Of a stretch of 5,581 bases of DNA, positions 1 through 5,541 are shown piece by piece; the stretch's first letter is position 1; every line of letters starts with the position of its first letter. The translations under genes were made by a program, and so were the position numbers. Source of the DNA: Rhodobacterales bacterium UBA7416 (GTDB taxonomy: Bacteria > Pseudomonadota > Alphaproteobacteria > Rhodobacterales > Rhodobacteraceae); contig DKMK01000080.1 in the NCBI GenBank assembly GCA_002469545.1, forward strand, positions 1 to 5,581, given 5' to 3'. Under the pieces are notes generated by a model. The model did not search any database and was not told where the DNA came from. It worked only from the letters and a program-made list of their open reading frames with translations.

Positions 1-82
1 CCAAAGGTGCTGACGTTAGACACCCAAGATGTTTAGGCTATCTATAAGATTCAACTCTGTGCGCGTTTCACCCGCATATGAA

Positions 83-110
83 AAATACAATTGAGATCAT
101 GTGATCGCAA
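83..110 (-). terminator. Weak intrinsic terminator candidate for the phaR-hydrolase transcript
   Basis: Positions 91-98 (TTGAGATC) pair with 103-110 (GATCGCAA) around a 4-base loop, giving 7 pairs and one A-G mismatch. Read on the minus strand, the hairpin is followed by TTGTATTTTT, which resembles the T tract of a factor-independent terminator. It lies 12-40 bases past the hydrolase stop codon, where the end of a phaR-hydrolase operon transcript would be expected. The stem is AT-rich and interrupted, so termination may be inefficient. Confidence 0.4.
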
Positions 111-121
111 AATATTGCACG

Positions 122-1000
122 CTAGTGTGGGGCAATATGCAGAAACGTGTTTATGGCATTGAATGCCTCAGCTTCATCCAACATGGGGGCGTGGCCGATG
201 CCTTGTACGGTGACGCTCTTAATATCCGCGTGCTCTGTGATCATTTTCGCAACCGTTTCTTCTGACAATATATCCGAGGTTCCCCCACGTATTATAAGCG
301 TCGGAATATTGGCAATCGCTTGATACAAAGCCCAAAGATCGGGGGTGCTTTGCTGGCTTTCATCAGCTTGAACATTGGTTGAAATTTCGGGATCATAAGC
401 AAATTGAATTTGATCGCCAGCCTCTTGGCAGGTGCGCCGTGCGAAAGCCAACCAATTTGACTGTTTGTAATCAGGGAATGCGGTTTTGTTGATTTTTTCA
501 ACGGCGCTTGCCGCATCATCCCAACTGACAAACGGGCCATTTATCCCGAGGTAAGATTTTATACGTTGAAGGCCAACGTTGTCTATCGCGGGGCCGATGT
601 CATTTAATATGATGCGGCTTATAAGTGTTGGGTTAATGGCCGCCATAACCATAGCCATCAATCCCCCCAAAGAGGTGCCAAGGATAATCACATCATCAAT
701 CTTCAACTGCTCAAGAAGAGTGGCCATATCCCGGCAATAAGTTTCAATGTTATAATTCTTGCTGTTTGGATCATATTCAGATCGGCCACGCCCCCGCTGA
801 TCAGGGCAGATCACGCGGAAATTTTGATGCAGATGAGTGGCTATATCCTCAAAATCTGCAGAATTTCGTGTCAGCCCGTGTAGACATAAAATAACGGGCG
901 CGTCTGATTTGGGGTAGTCGCGTGCATATAGGGATAGGCTATCATCACTTTGATAAAAGAAATCAGTAAAGGTGTTAGTCGCCGGTGTTTTAAGTGCCAT
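122..1000 (-). CDS. Alpha/beta-hydrolase fold protein, coupled to phaR
   Basis: This is a 292-residue cytoplasmic hydrolase of the alpha/beta-fold superfamily (Abhydrolase_1 type), with no signal peptide or membrane segment. The landmarks appear in the usual order: the oxyanion-hole strand LCLHG at residues 38-42, the DQRGRGRS loop at 67-74, and the nucleophile elbow GTSLGG at 108-113 with Ser110. A cap region follows at roughly 135-225, then the likely acid Asp243 in GGTSD and the catalytic His270 in GIGHAPML. The triad therefore looks intact. The ATG lies 3 bases beyond the phaR stop and has no clear Shine-Dalgarno sequence, which suggests translational coupling to phaR and a shared transcript. 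The substrate cannot be read from the sequence. Context makes a hydroxyalkanoate oligomer, ester or CoA thioester plausible, but haloperoxidase-like or unrelated esterase activity is equally possible. The fold assignment is firm; the link to PHA is inference. Confidence 0.9.
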   Translation of the reverse strand: MALKTPATNTFTDFFYQSDDSLSLYARDYPKSDAPVILCLHGLTRNSADFEDIATHLHQNFRVICPDQRGRGRSEYDPNSKNYNIETYCRDMATLLEQLKIDDVIILGTSLGGLMAMVMAAINPTLISRIILNDIGPAIDNVGLQRIKSYLGINGPFVSWDDAASAVEKINKTAFPDYKQSNWLAFARRTCQEAGDQIQFAYDPEISTNVQADESQQSTPDLWALYQAIANIPTLIIRGGTSDILSEETVAKMITEHADIKSVTVQGIGHAPMLDEAEAFNAINTFLHIAPH

Positions 1001-1003
1001 CGA

Positions 1004-1717
1004 TTACAAGCCATTCAATTTCTCTTGCATGGCTGCCAGCTGTGCTTTCATTTCTGCTAACTCATCGTCTTTGGATGGGCTGGCCTTGGGTTCTTCCTTG
1101 GCTGCGCCGGTTGGCATAAAGGACGACATTGCCGCGCCAAATATTGCCTTTTGTTGCTCTTGTAGTGCGCCGACATCAAAATTAGCCATCGGATTTATGG
1201 GGGTGGCGGTTTTAGACAGCGACTTCATCATATCTTCGGCAGCCTCCATTCCCAATCCGGCCGCGGTATTGCCAGTTAGACCCTCGCCCAACCAGGCTCC
1301 CATGCGATCTTGCCAACCTTTCAAAATATCGGGACTGGTAAACACGGACCCCGCTGGTGTCGCGTCTTCACCTTGCTGCATAAAATAGAGCGATTGTTGC
1401 TCTTTGAATATCTCATAGGAACGGGACAGAAAATCAGGCAACAACGTACTGGTCTGATCTTTGTACGCGCGTACCATTTCCATCATGATATTTGTCGGTA
1501 GGACCTTTTCGCCATCTGCATCCTGATCCGAAATGATCTGCAACAAATACATCCGTGTCAAATCTTCGCCGGTTTTTTTATCGATAATCTGAACGGTTCT
1601 ACCGGCACGGATCAAATCGGCAATCCCGTCGAGCGCAATGTATTCCGAGGCTTGAGCGTTATACAACCGCCGAGAGGCGTATCGTTTGATAACGATGGTT
1701 TCAGTATCAGCGCTCAT
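1004..1717 (-). CDS. phaR: PHA synthesis repressor PhaR
   Basis: This 237-residue regulator binds DNA and PHA. In the family, it represses phasin and other PHA genes until nascent granules titrate it away. Residues about 8-70 match the PHB/PHA accumulation regulator DNA-binding domain, with the hallmark IKRYASRRLYN at 10-20 and DLTRMYLLQII at 52-62. Residues about 72-112 (VLPTNIMMEMVRAYKDQ onward, through LLPDFLSRSYEIF) match the second PHB_acc-type domain. A Met/Ala/Pro-rich linker follows. The last about 20 residues (ELAEMKAQLAAMQEKLNGL) form a heptad-like helix that could be a short coiled coil for oligomerisation. I place the start at the ATG at 1715-1717, which has an AAGGGG Shine-Dalgarno sequence 7 bases upstream, and not at the in-frame TTG at 1738. 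The gene probably has its own promoter, because a strong terminator separates it from phaP. It is followed after 3 bases by the hydrolase gene. Confidence 0.95.
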   Translation of the reverse strand: MSADTETIVIKRYASRRLYNAQASEYIALDGIADLIRAGRTVQIIDKKTGEDLTRMYLLQIISDQDADGEKVLPTNIMMEMVRAYKDQTSTLLPDFLSRSYEIFKEQQSLYFMQQGEDATPAGSVFTSPDILKGWQDRMGAWLGEGLTGNTAAGLGMEAAEDMMKSLSKTATPINPMANFDVGALQEQQKAIFGAAMSSFMPTGAAKEEPKASPSKDDELAEMKAQLAAMQEKLNGL

Positions 1718-1724
1718 TGTTGTT

Positions 1725-1730
1725 CCCCTT
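1725..1730 (-). promoter_or_regulatory. Ribosome binding site fixing the phaR start
   Basis: On the minus strand AAGGGG lies 7 bases upstream of the ATG at 1715-1717. It selects that start over the longer TTG-initiated frame beginning at 1738, which would place this site inside the coding region. Confidence 0.75.
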
Positions 1731-1739
1731 GGTTGCAAA

Positions 1740-1769
1740 CGTAAATTACGAGTTGGCGTGGGTAATTAC
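1740..1769. promoter_or_regulatory. Paired GTAA/TTAC palindromes upstream of phaR
   Basis: CGTAA-A-TTACG (1740-1750) is a palindrome with a single central base, and GTAATTAC (1762-1769) is a perfect palindrome with the same arms. Their centres are about 20.5 bases apart, close to two turns of B-DNA, so two dimers could bind the same face. They fill most of the gap between the phaP terminator and the phaR ribosome site, where the phaR promoter must lie. A weak promoter match, TTGTAA (1766-1771, minus strand) then 17 bases then TAATTT, overlaps both. The binding protein is unknown, and autoregulation by PhaR is only one possibility. Confidence 0.4.
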
Positions 1770-1790
1770 AAGCGGGGTGAATTTGTCCTT

Positions 1791-1825
1791 GAAACAAAAA
1801 CGGGCCCCACAAAAGGAGGCCCGTT
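1791..1825 (-). terminator. Strong rho-independent terminator after phaP
   Basis: The 8-base arms AACGGGCC and GGCCCGTT (1799-1806 paired with 1818-1825) form a perfect GC-rich stem. Two further C-G pairs are possible past a bulged A. On the minus strand the stem is followed by TTTGTTTC. It starts 24 bases after the phaP stop codon, so it should end the phasin transcript and separate it from phaR. Read on the plus strand it lacks a T tract, so it is directional. Confidence 0.88.
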
Positions 1826-1849
1826 AAATCATAAATCGTTTTAATTTGC

Positions 1850-2275
1850 TTAAGCAGCTTTAGTCGTTTTTGCTTGCAAATCTTTGGTTGTCGCCATGAT
1901 TGCTTCAACAGCTTCTACTTGAGCGTTTTTCGCAACTTCAGCGAATTGGCTTACGCGCTCTGGCGCGCCTTGCACGTTTGCAGTTACAGCATCTGTGATT
2001 GCTTTAGTGTAATCCGCAACTTCACCCTGTGGTTTGTTCATGGATGTAAGTTCAGCAAGAATGTCTTGTGTACATTTCGCGCTTAGTTCTGCGTTCTTTT
2101 GAGCAGCAGCAAGCGCGATTTCGTTCATTTTTGCGCTAAACGCCATTACTTCTTGAGCAGGGTTAGTCATAGAACCCATGTCTTTTGTAGAGTTCGTCAT
2201 TGTTTCAAAGAAGTTTTGAAAAGTTTGGGCGAAATCAGTAGTGTTTGTTTCTGGCTTTGTAGTTTTAGAAGTCAT
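1850..2275 (-). CDS. phaP: Phasin (PHA granule-associated protein)
   Basis: This 141-residue structural protein coats the surface of cytoplasmic PHA granules, controlling their size and number. The composition is typical of the Phasin_2 family: Ala-, Lys-, Glu- and Thr-rich, with no signal peptide and almost wholly amphipathic helix. It has an aromatic N-terminal patch (DFAQTFQNFFETM, residues 14-26), a long helix around 40-78 (FSAKMNEIALAAAQKNAEL), a break at KPQGEVADY, and a second helix around 105-135 (VSQFAEVAKNAQVEAVEAI). It ends in the Lys/Ala-rich tail common to phasins. It contains a single cysteine, Cys68. The start is supported by AAGGA at 2284-2288, 8 bases upstream. The codons strongly favour ACT, TCT, GCT, AAC and GTA, unlike phaC and the hydrolase, as expected for a very abundant protein. 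It lies downstream of phaC on the same strand, has a good promoter of its own and a strong terminator, and carries a candidate PhaR operator upstream. Confidence 0.93.
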   Translation of the reverse strand: MTSKTTKPETNTTDFAQTFQNFFETMTNSTKDMGSMTNPAQEVMAFSAKMNEIALAAAQKNAELSAKCTQDILAELTSMNKPQGEVADYTKAITDAVTANVQGAPERVSQFAEVAKNAQVEAVEAIMATTKDLQAKTTKAA

Positions 2276-2331
2276 CAGTTTATCCTTTGAAAACGAGTAA
2301 TTTGGGGCAGAATGTTTCTGCGATATAGCGG

Positions 2332-2360
2332 TGGATAAATGCTGCGGTGCGGAATGTCAA
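2332..2360 (-). promoter_or_regulatory. Candidate sigma-70 promoter of phaP
   Basis: On the minus strand a perfect TTGACA (2355-2360) is followed after 17 bases by TATCCA (2332-2337), a 4-of-6 match to the -10 box. Transcription would start near 2325, giving a leader of about 50 bases before the phaP ATG. The candidate operator at 2365-2376 sits 4 bases upstream of the -35 box, where a bound repressor could block RNA polymerase. Confidence 0.6.
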
Positions 2361-2364
2361 GCGT

Positions 2365-2376
2365 TATTGCTGCAAG
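2365..2376. promoter_or_regulatory. Candidate PhaR operator, phaP copy
   Basis: TATTGCTGCAAG occurs here and again, identically and in the same orientation, at 4175-4186. Its core TTGC-T-GCAA is a perfect palindrome with one central base. It lies between the phaC stop and the phaP -35 box. PhaR proteins of Paracoccus and Rhodobacter are known to bind TGC-rich, partly palindromic DNA upstream of phaP, which fits. Further TGC-rich sequence (GCTGCGGTGC, 2341-2350) lies inside the phaP promoter spacer. Assigning the site to PhaR is inference. Confidence 0.55.
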
Positions 2377-2383
2377 GCGGCAT

Positions 2384-4150
2384 TCATGCTTTCACATAAG
2401 AACCCGGTGCGGATTCCAAGGTTTTACCATTCACATCACCCGGTGTACGGGCTGGGGTGCTGGCACCAGACTTGGCGTTTATCCAAGTTGCCCAATCGTT
2501 CCACCATGAACCTTCATGCTGTTTGGCCGCTGCTTGCCAAGCATCCAAATCGTCAGGTCGAGCAGGATTGGTCTTATATCCATACTTGGTTGAATCTGCG
2601 GCATTGATGATTCCCGCAATGTGTCCACTGCCAGATAACACGAAGCGTGCAGATTTGCTGGAAATACGGTTCATACCATTAAAAGAGGCTTTCCAAGGTG
2701 CGATATGGTCAGTCTCTGTGGCGACTGAATAAATGGGCAGGGTGATATCTTCCATATTCAAAACTTCGCCGCCAAATTCAAGCACGCCTTCAACGAGTTC
2801 GTTGCGAACGTACAGTTTTTCTAGATACTCGGTTGCCATGCGGCCCGGTAAATTGGGCGAATCCCCATTCCAGTACAAAAGATCAAACGCAGGTGGCTTT
2901 TCACCCATCATATAGGACTTGATTGCAGGGCCATAAATTAAATTATCGGGCCGCAGAAACGAAAATATTTGCCCTATATAATAAGAATCAATAATGCCGC
3001 GTTCCTCTGACATTTTGCGGATCGACGCGAGGCCCTCTTCTTCGATAAAGACACCAAGTTCGCCCGGATCCTGAAAATCGGTAAGGGTCGTAAAGAACGT
3101 CGCGCTGTTCACCAGATCAAGCTTTTTCTTAGCCAACCATGCCAAGGTACAGGCCATCAACGTTCCGCCAATGCAGTACCCAATGGTGTTGACCTTTTCC
3201 TGGGATGTAATTTTGCGCACCTCATTGATCGCAACCAATGAACCTTCGGTCATATAGGCGTCAAAGGCGGTTTCTTCGAATGAATCGTCTGGATTAACCC
3301 ATGAAACTACAAACACAGTATTGCCTGCGTCTGTGGCGAATTTGATGAAACTGTTGGCCTCTTGCAGGTCAAGAACGTAATATTTATTAATCCACGGCGG
3401 GAAAATCACCAATGGAGTTTCGTTCACATCTTCGGTGGTTGGTGTGTATTGAATAAGCTGAAATAGGCGGTTTTGAAAAACAACTTCGCCGGGCGTTGTT
3501 GCAATGTTTTTACCGATTTCGAACGCGTCGCGATCCGCAAGGGAAACACCGTAACGTCCGTCATTGAATTCAAGATCTTTGACCAAGTTCTCTAAACCTT
3601 GAATAAGTGACTGCCCATTGGTTTCGACGGCTTTATTCAGAGCTTCGGGGTTGGTCGGCAGGAAATTTCCGGGCGACAGCATGCTCACGTATTGTTGGGT
3701 GAAAAAATCCAAGCGGCGTTGTTCAGTCTGATCTAACCCTGACAAGCCTTGGGCATTGTTTTGGATGGCTTTTGACGCCTGCAAATATTGATCTGCCATA
3801 GCCGTATAAAAGGGGTTATCGCTCCACAGTGGGTCGCGAAAACGACGATCCGTTTTCTTTTGGGTGGCGGCGTTGCCATCGGCCGTGGCGTTTGGAGCCC
3901 AGCTCTCGACTGCCTCTTTCCAATACCCAACTTGTTGTTCGATTAATCTGGCGGGATTGTTCATCATGTCTGTGACACTAGCGGTGAACGCTTTGGTATA
4001 AAGCTCCTGATCAAGACCTGATGACGTTGATTTTGAGGAGTCGTTTTTACTGAGCGCTGCGACCAATCTGGTGGTCAGCTCACCGATACGAGAGAGGTTC
4101 TGTTGCAGTTCCTCAGAGTTGGGTGCGGAGCTTTCTCTTGTATCTTTCAT
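2384..4150 (-). CDS. phaC: Class I poly(3-hydroxyalkanoate) synthase
   Basis: This enzyme polymerises (R)-3-hydroxyacyl-CoA, mainly 3-hydroxybutyryl-CoA, into PHA at the granule surface and releases CoA. At 588 residues it matches the class I length (the Cupriavidus necator enzyme is 589). The N-terminal domain carries the conserved DPLWSDNPFY (106-115) and LPTNPEALNKA (164-174) segments. The alpha/beta-hydrolase catalytic domain follows, with VIFPPWINKYYVLDL at 248-262. The lipase-box variant GYCIGG (324-329) supplies the nucleophile Cys326. Asp481 in ETDHIAPW and His510 in SGSGHIAGI complete the triad, and LLYWNGD (424-430) is also typical. All catalytic residues are present. The start is supported by AGGA 7 bases upstream of the ATG at 4148-4150. 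The gene is divergent from phaZ across 102 bases and lies 108 bases upstream of phaP with no clear terminator between, so readthrough into phaP is possible. I see no convincing -10/-35 pair for phaC itself, but a copy of the repeated 12-mer lies 24 bases upstream of its start. Confidence 0.98.
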   Translation of the reverse strand: MKDTRESSAPNSEELQQNLSRIGELTTRLVAALSKNDSSKSTSSGLDQELYTKAFTASVTDMMNNPARLIEQQVGYWKEAVESWAPNATADGNAATQKKTDRRFRDPLWSDNPFYTAMADQYLQASKAIQNNAQGLSGLDQTEQRRLDFFTQQYVSMLSPGNFLPTNPEALNKAVETNGQSLIQGLENLVKDLEFNDGRYGVSLADRDAFEIGKNIATTPGEVVFQNRLFQLIQYTPTTEDVNETPLVIFPPWINKYYVLDLQEANSFIKFATDAGNTVFVVSWVNPDDSFEETAFDAYMTEGSLVAINEVRKITSQEKVNTIGYCIGGTLMACTLAWLAKKKLDLVNSATFFTTLTDFQDPGELGVFIEEEGLASIRKMSEERGIIDSYYIGQIFSFLRPDNLIYGPAIKSYMMGEKPPAFDLLYWNGDSPNLPGRMATEYLEKLYVRNELVEGVLEFGGEVLNMEDITLPIYSVATETDHIAPWKASFNGMNRISSKSARFVLSGSGHIAGIINAADSTKYGYKTNPARPDDLDAWQAAAKQHEGSWWNDWATWINAKSGASTPARTPGDVNGKTLESAPGSYVKA

Positions 4151-4166
4151 AACTCTATCCTAAGTA

Positions 4167-4194
4167 TTGCGTGATATTGCTGCAAGTGCATAAT
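4167..4194 (+). promoter_or_regulatory. Candidate phaZ promoter
   Basis: TTGCGT (4167-4172) and CATAAT (4189-4194, 5 of 6 to the -10 consensus) are separated by 16 bases, placing a start near 4201 and a leader of about 50 bases before the phaZ ATG. The repeated palindrome at 4175-4186 fills the spacer. The -35 match is modest, so this remains a candidate. Confidence 0.35.
4175..4186. promoter_or_regulatory. Candidate PhaR operator, phaC/phaZ copy
   Basis: This is the second exact copy of TATTGCTGCAAG, with the same TTGC-T-GCAA palindromic core as at 2365-2376. It sits in the divergent region, 24 bases upstream of the phaC start and 66 bases upstream of the phaZ start. A protein bound here could affect both genes at once. 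PhaR is the obvious candidate because it is encoded in the cluster, but the sequence alone does not prove it. Confidence 0.55.
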
Positions 4195-4252
4195 GAAATT
4201 TGTGCGTTCTTGGCAGGACAATACACGAAATTAGGCTGGAGTTTAGAGCGAA

Positions 4253-5491
4253 ATGAATATTTGGACAAAGCCGCCTGCGGCATATGATCTCTTTGAGAGT
4301 ATGAGCAAAGGGAATGAATGGATGGGTGCGACTGCCAAAGCATTCTGGAGTAATCCGGTGTTTGCGCAAAACCCGACAGGCGTACCAAAAATGATGGCCG
4401 CATGGGGCGAAGTCGTTGAGCGCGCCTATAGCCGTGTTCAGATGGAACCCGACTGGGGCTTGGACAGCACGATCATCAGTGACCGTGAATATGTAGTCGA
4501 GCTGGAAACCGTGGCTGATAAACCATTTGGCCGCTTGGTTCGCTTTCATGTCAAACGCAACGAAAAGCAAAAGCGTAAAATCCTTGTTATTGCCCCTATG
4601 TCCGGTCACCACGCGACATTGATCCGCAAAACGGTCAAAAGCTTACTTCCTCATTCGGATATCTATGTAACTGAATGGAAAAATGCGCGCGATTTACCGG
4701 TGTCCGAAGGCAAATTTGATGTCGAGGATTATACTAAATATTTGATGGACTTCATGAAGGTCATGGGACCAGACACAAACGTCATCGCTATTTGTCAGCC
4801 GGCACCTTTGGCTCTGGCCGCGACTGCCTTGCTTGCAGAAGAAAAATCCGAGGCGCAGCCAAAGACGCTTACCCTTATCGGGGGGCCAATTGATCCGGCT
4901 GCCGCGGCAACTGAGGTTACAAAATTTAGCGACAAAACTTCCATCGCAGAACTTGAGAAAGCACTTATATTCTCGGTTGGTGCAAACCACGCTGGTGTTG
5001 GACGCCAAGTTTACCCAGGCGCTATGCAACTTCAGGCCTTTATGGGCATGAAGTGGAAGACCCATATGGACGCCCATCGCAAACAAATTCTGGATGTTGC
5101 GCAGGGCAAAGCAGGCGAACACAATCACCACAATACGTTCTATGATGAATATCTTGCCGTAATGGATATGACCGCTGAATTCTACCTGTCCACAGTACAG
5201 CGTATTTTCAAAGACCGTGAAATTGCACAAGGCACGTTTAGTGTTGATGGCAAAGCAGTTGATTTGGGAAAAATCACCAAAACTGCGGTTGCCACAATCG
5301 AAGGTGGTCGTGATGATATTGCGGCACCCGGACAATGCTCTGCAGCTTTGGCATTGCTGACTGGTTTGAAGCCCGAGCAGAAATTAAACCATCTTGAGGA
5401 AAAAGCGGGACATTACGGGATCTTTTCTGGGTCATCTTGGCGTGAGAATATTCGCCCTGTTGTGCTCAAGTTTATCGATTCTCACGCCTAG
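4253..5491 (+). CDS. phaZ: Intracellular polyhydroxybutyrate depolymerase
   Basis: This enzyme degrades amorphous PHB inside the cell to 3-hydroxybutyrate units or oligomers, acting at the granule surface. The 412-residue protein fits the intracellular depolymerase family (PhaZ of the Cupriavidus PhaZa1 type), which uses a cysteine nucleophile. I see VIAPMSGHHATLIRKTV at 112-128, TEWKNARDLPV at 140-150, and the catalytic-cysteine segment ICQPAPLALAA at 180-190 with Cys181. IEGGRDDIAAPGQ at 349-361 supplies the acid (Asp354 or Asp355), and KAGHYGIFSGSSWR at 384-397 supplies His387. The C-terminal half corresponds to the PHB_depo_C domain. There is no signal peptide, which rules out the secreted depolymerase class. 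The start has GGAG at 4238-4241, spaced 11 bases from the ATG; this is long but usable, and the N-terminal sequence reads through family-like residues from there. It is divergent from phaC and convergent with the edge dehydrogenase. Confidence 0.96.
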   Translation: MNIWTKPPAAYDLFESMSKGNEWMGATAKAFWSNPVFAQNPTGVPKMMAAWGEVVERAYSRVQMEPDWGLDSTIISDREYVVELETVADKPFGRLVRFHVKRNEKQKRKILVIAPMSGHHATLIRKTVKSLLPHSDIYVTEWKNARDLPVSEGKFDVEDYTKYLMDFMKVMGPDTNVIAICQPAPLALAATALLAEEKSEAQPKTLTLIGGPIDPAAAATEVTKFSDKTSIAELEKALIFSVGANHAGVGRQVYPGAMQLQAFMGMKWKTHMDAHRKQILDVAQGKAGEHNHHNTFYDEYLAVMDMTAEFYLSTVQRIFKDREIAQGTFSVDGKAVDLGKITKTAVATIEGGRDDIAAPGQCSAALALLTGLKPEQKLNHLEEKAGHYGIFSGSSWRENIRPVVLKFIDSHA

Positions 5492-5515
5492 AATACGGCT
5501 TAGCTACATTAAAGC

Positions 5516-5541
5516 GTGCGGTAGCGATTTCGCTACTGCGC
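5516..5541. terminator. Hairpin between phaZ and the convergent dehydrogenase
   Basis: GTAGCG-ATTT-CGCTAC (5521-5536) is a perfect 6-pair stem with a 4-base loop. It extends outward to 5516 and 5541 through three G-C pairs and two G-T wobbles. It lies in the 41-base gap between the phaZ stop and the facing gene and runs into that gene's final codons. There is no T tract on the plus strand and only TTTAAT on the minus strand. It may be a shared weak terminator or an mRNA 3'-end-protecting stem. Confidence 0.4.

Noticed and set aside
1..36. Possible 3' end of a plus-strand gene reading PKVLTLDTQDV then TAG
   Set aside because: Eleven open codons at a window edge can occur by chance and I recognise no family; it could be real if the frame stays open to the left.
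107..118. Inverted repeat GCAA-N4-TTGC near the hydrolase stop
   Set aside because: Four-base arms in AT-rich sequence are weak, and the overlapping 91-110 hairpin is a better explanation for the region.
1373..1381. TTGCTGCAT inside phaR, close to the candidate operator core
   Set aside because: It matches 8 of 9 core bases but breaks the palindrome, lacks the flanks, and is within coding sequence; it serves as a reminder that 8-base matches arise by chance.
972..1388. 138-codon plus-strand open frame opposite phaR
   Set aside because: It lies wholly antisense to a recognised gene, is rich in Ser, Ala, Cys and Pro as expected for a shadow frame, and has no domain.
1715..1738. Longer phaR beginning at an in-frame TTG at 1736-1738
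   Set aside because: The AAGGGG ribosome site falls inside the added 7 codons and is ideally spaced for the ATG at 1715-1717; the extra residues match nothing in the family.
1733..1738. TTGCAA palindrome just upstream of the phaR ribosome site
   Set aside because: Six bases is too short to call an operator, and it lacks the central base and flanks of the repeated 12-mer.
4160..4612. 150-codon minus-strand open frame over the phaZ start and the divergent region
   Set aside because: It overlaps the phaZ N-terminus antisense and the phaC control region; its composition is not protein-like and phaC has its own well-supported start.
4694..5335. 213-codon minus-strand open frame inside phaZ
   Set aside because: It is antisense to a clear depolymerase, is rich in Cys, Phe and Arg, and shows no recognisable motif or ribosome site.
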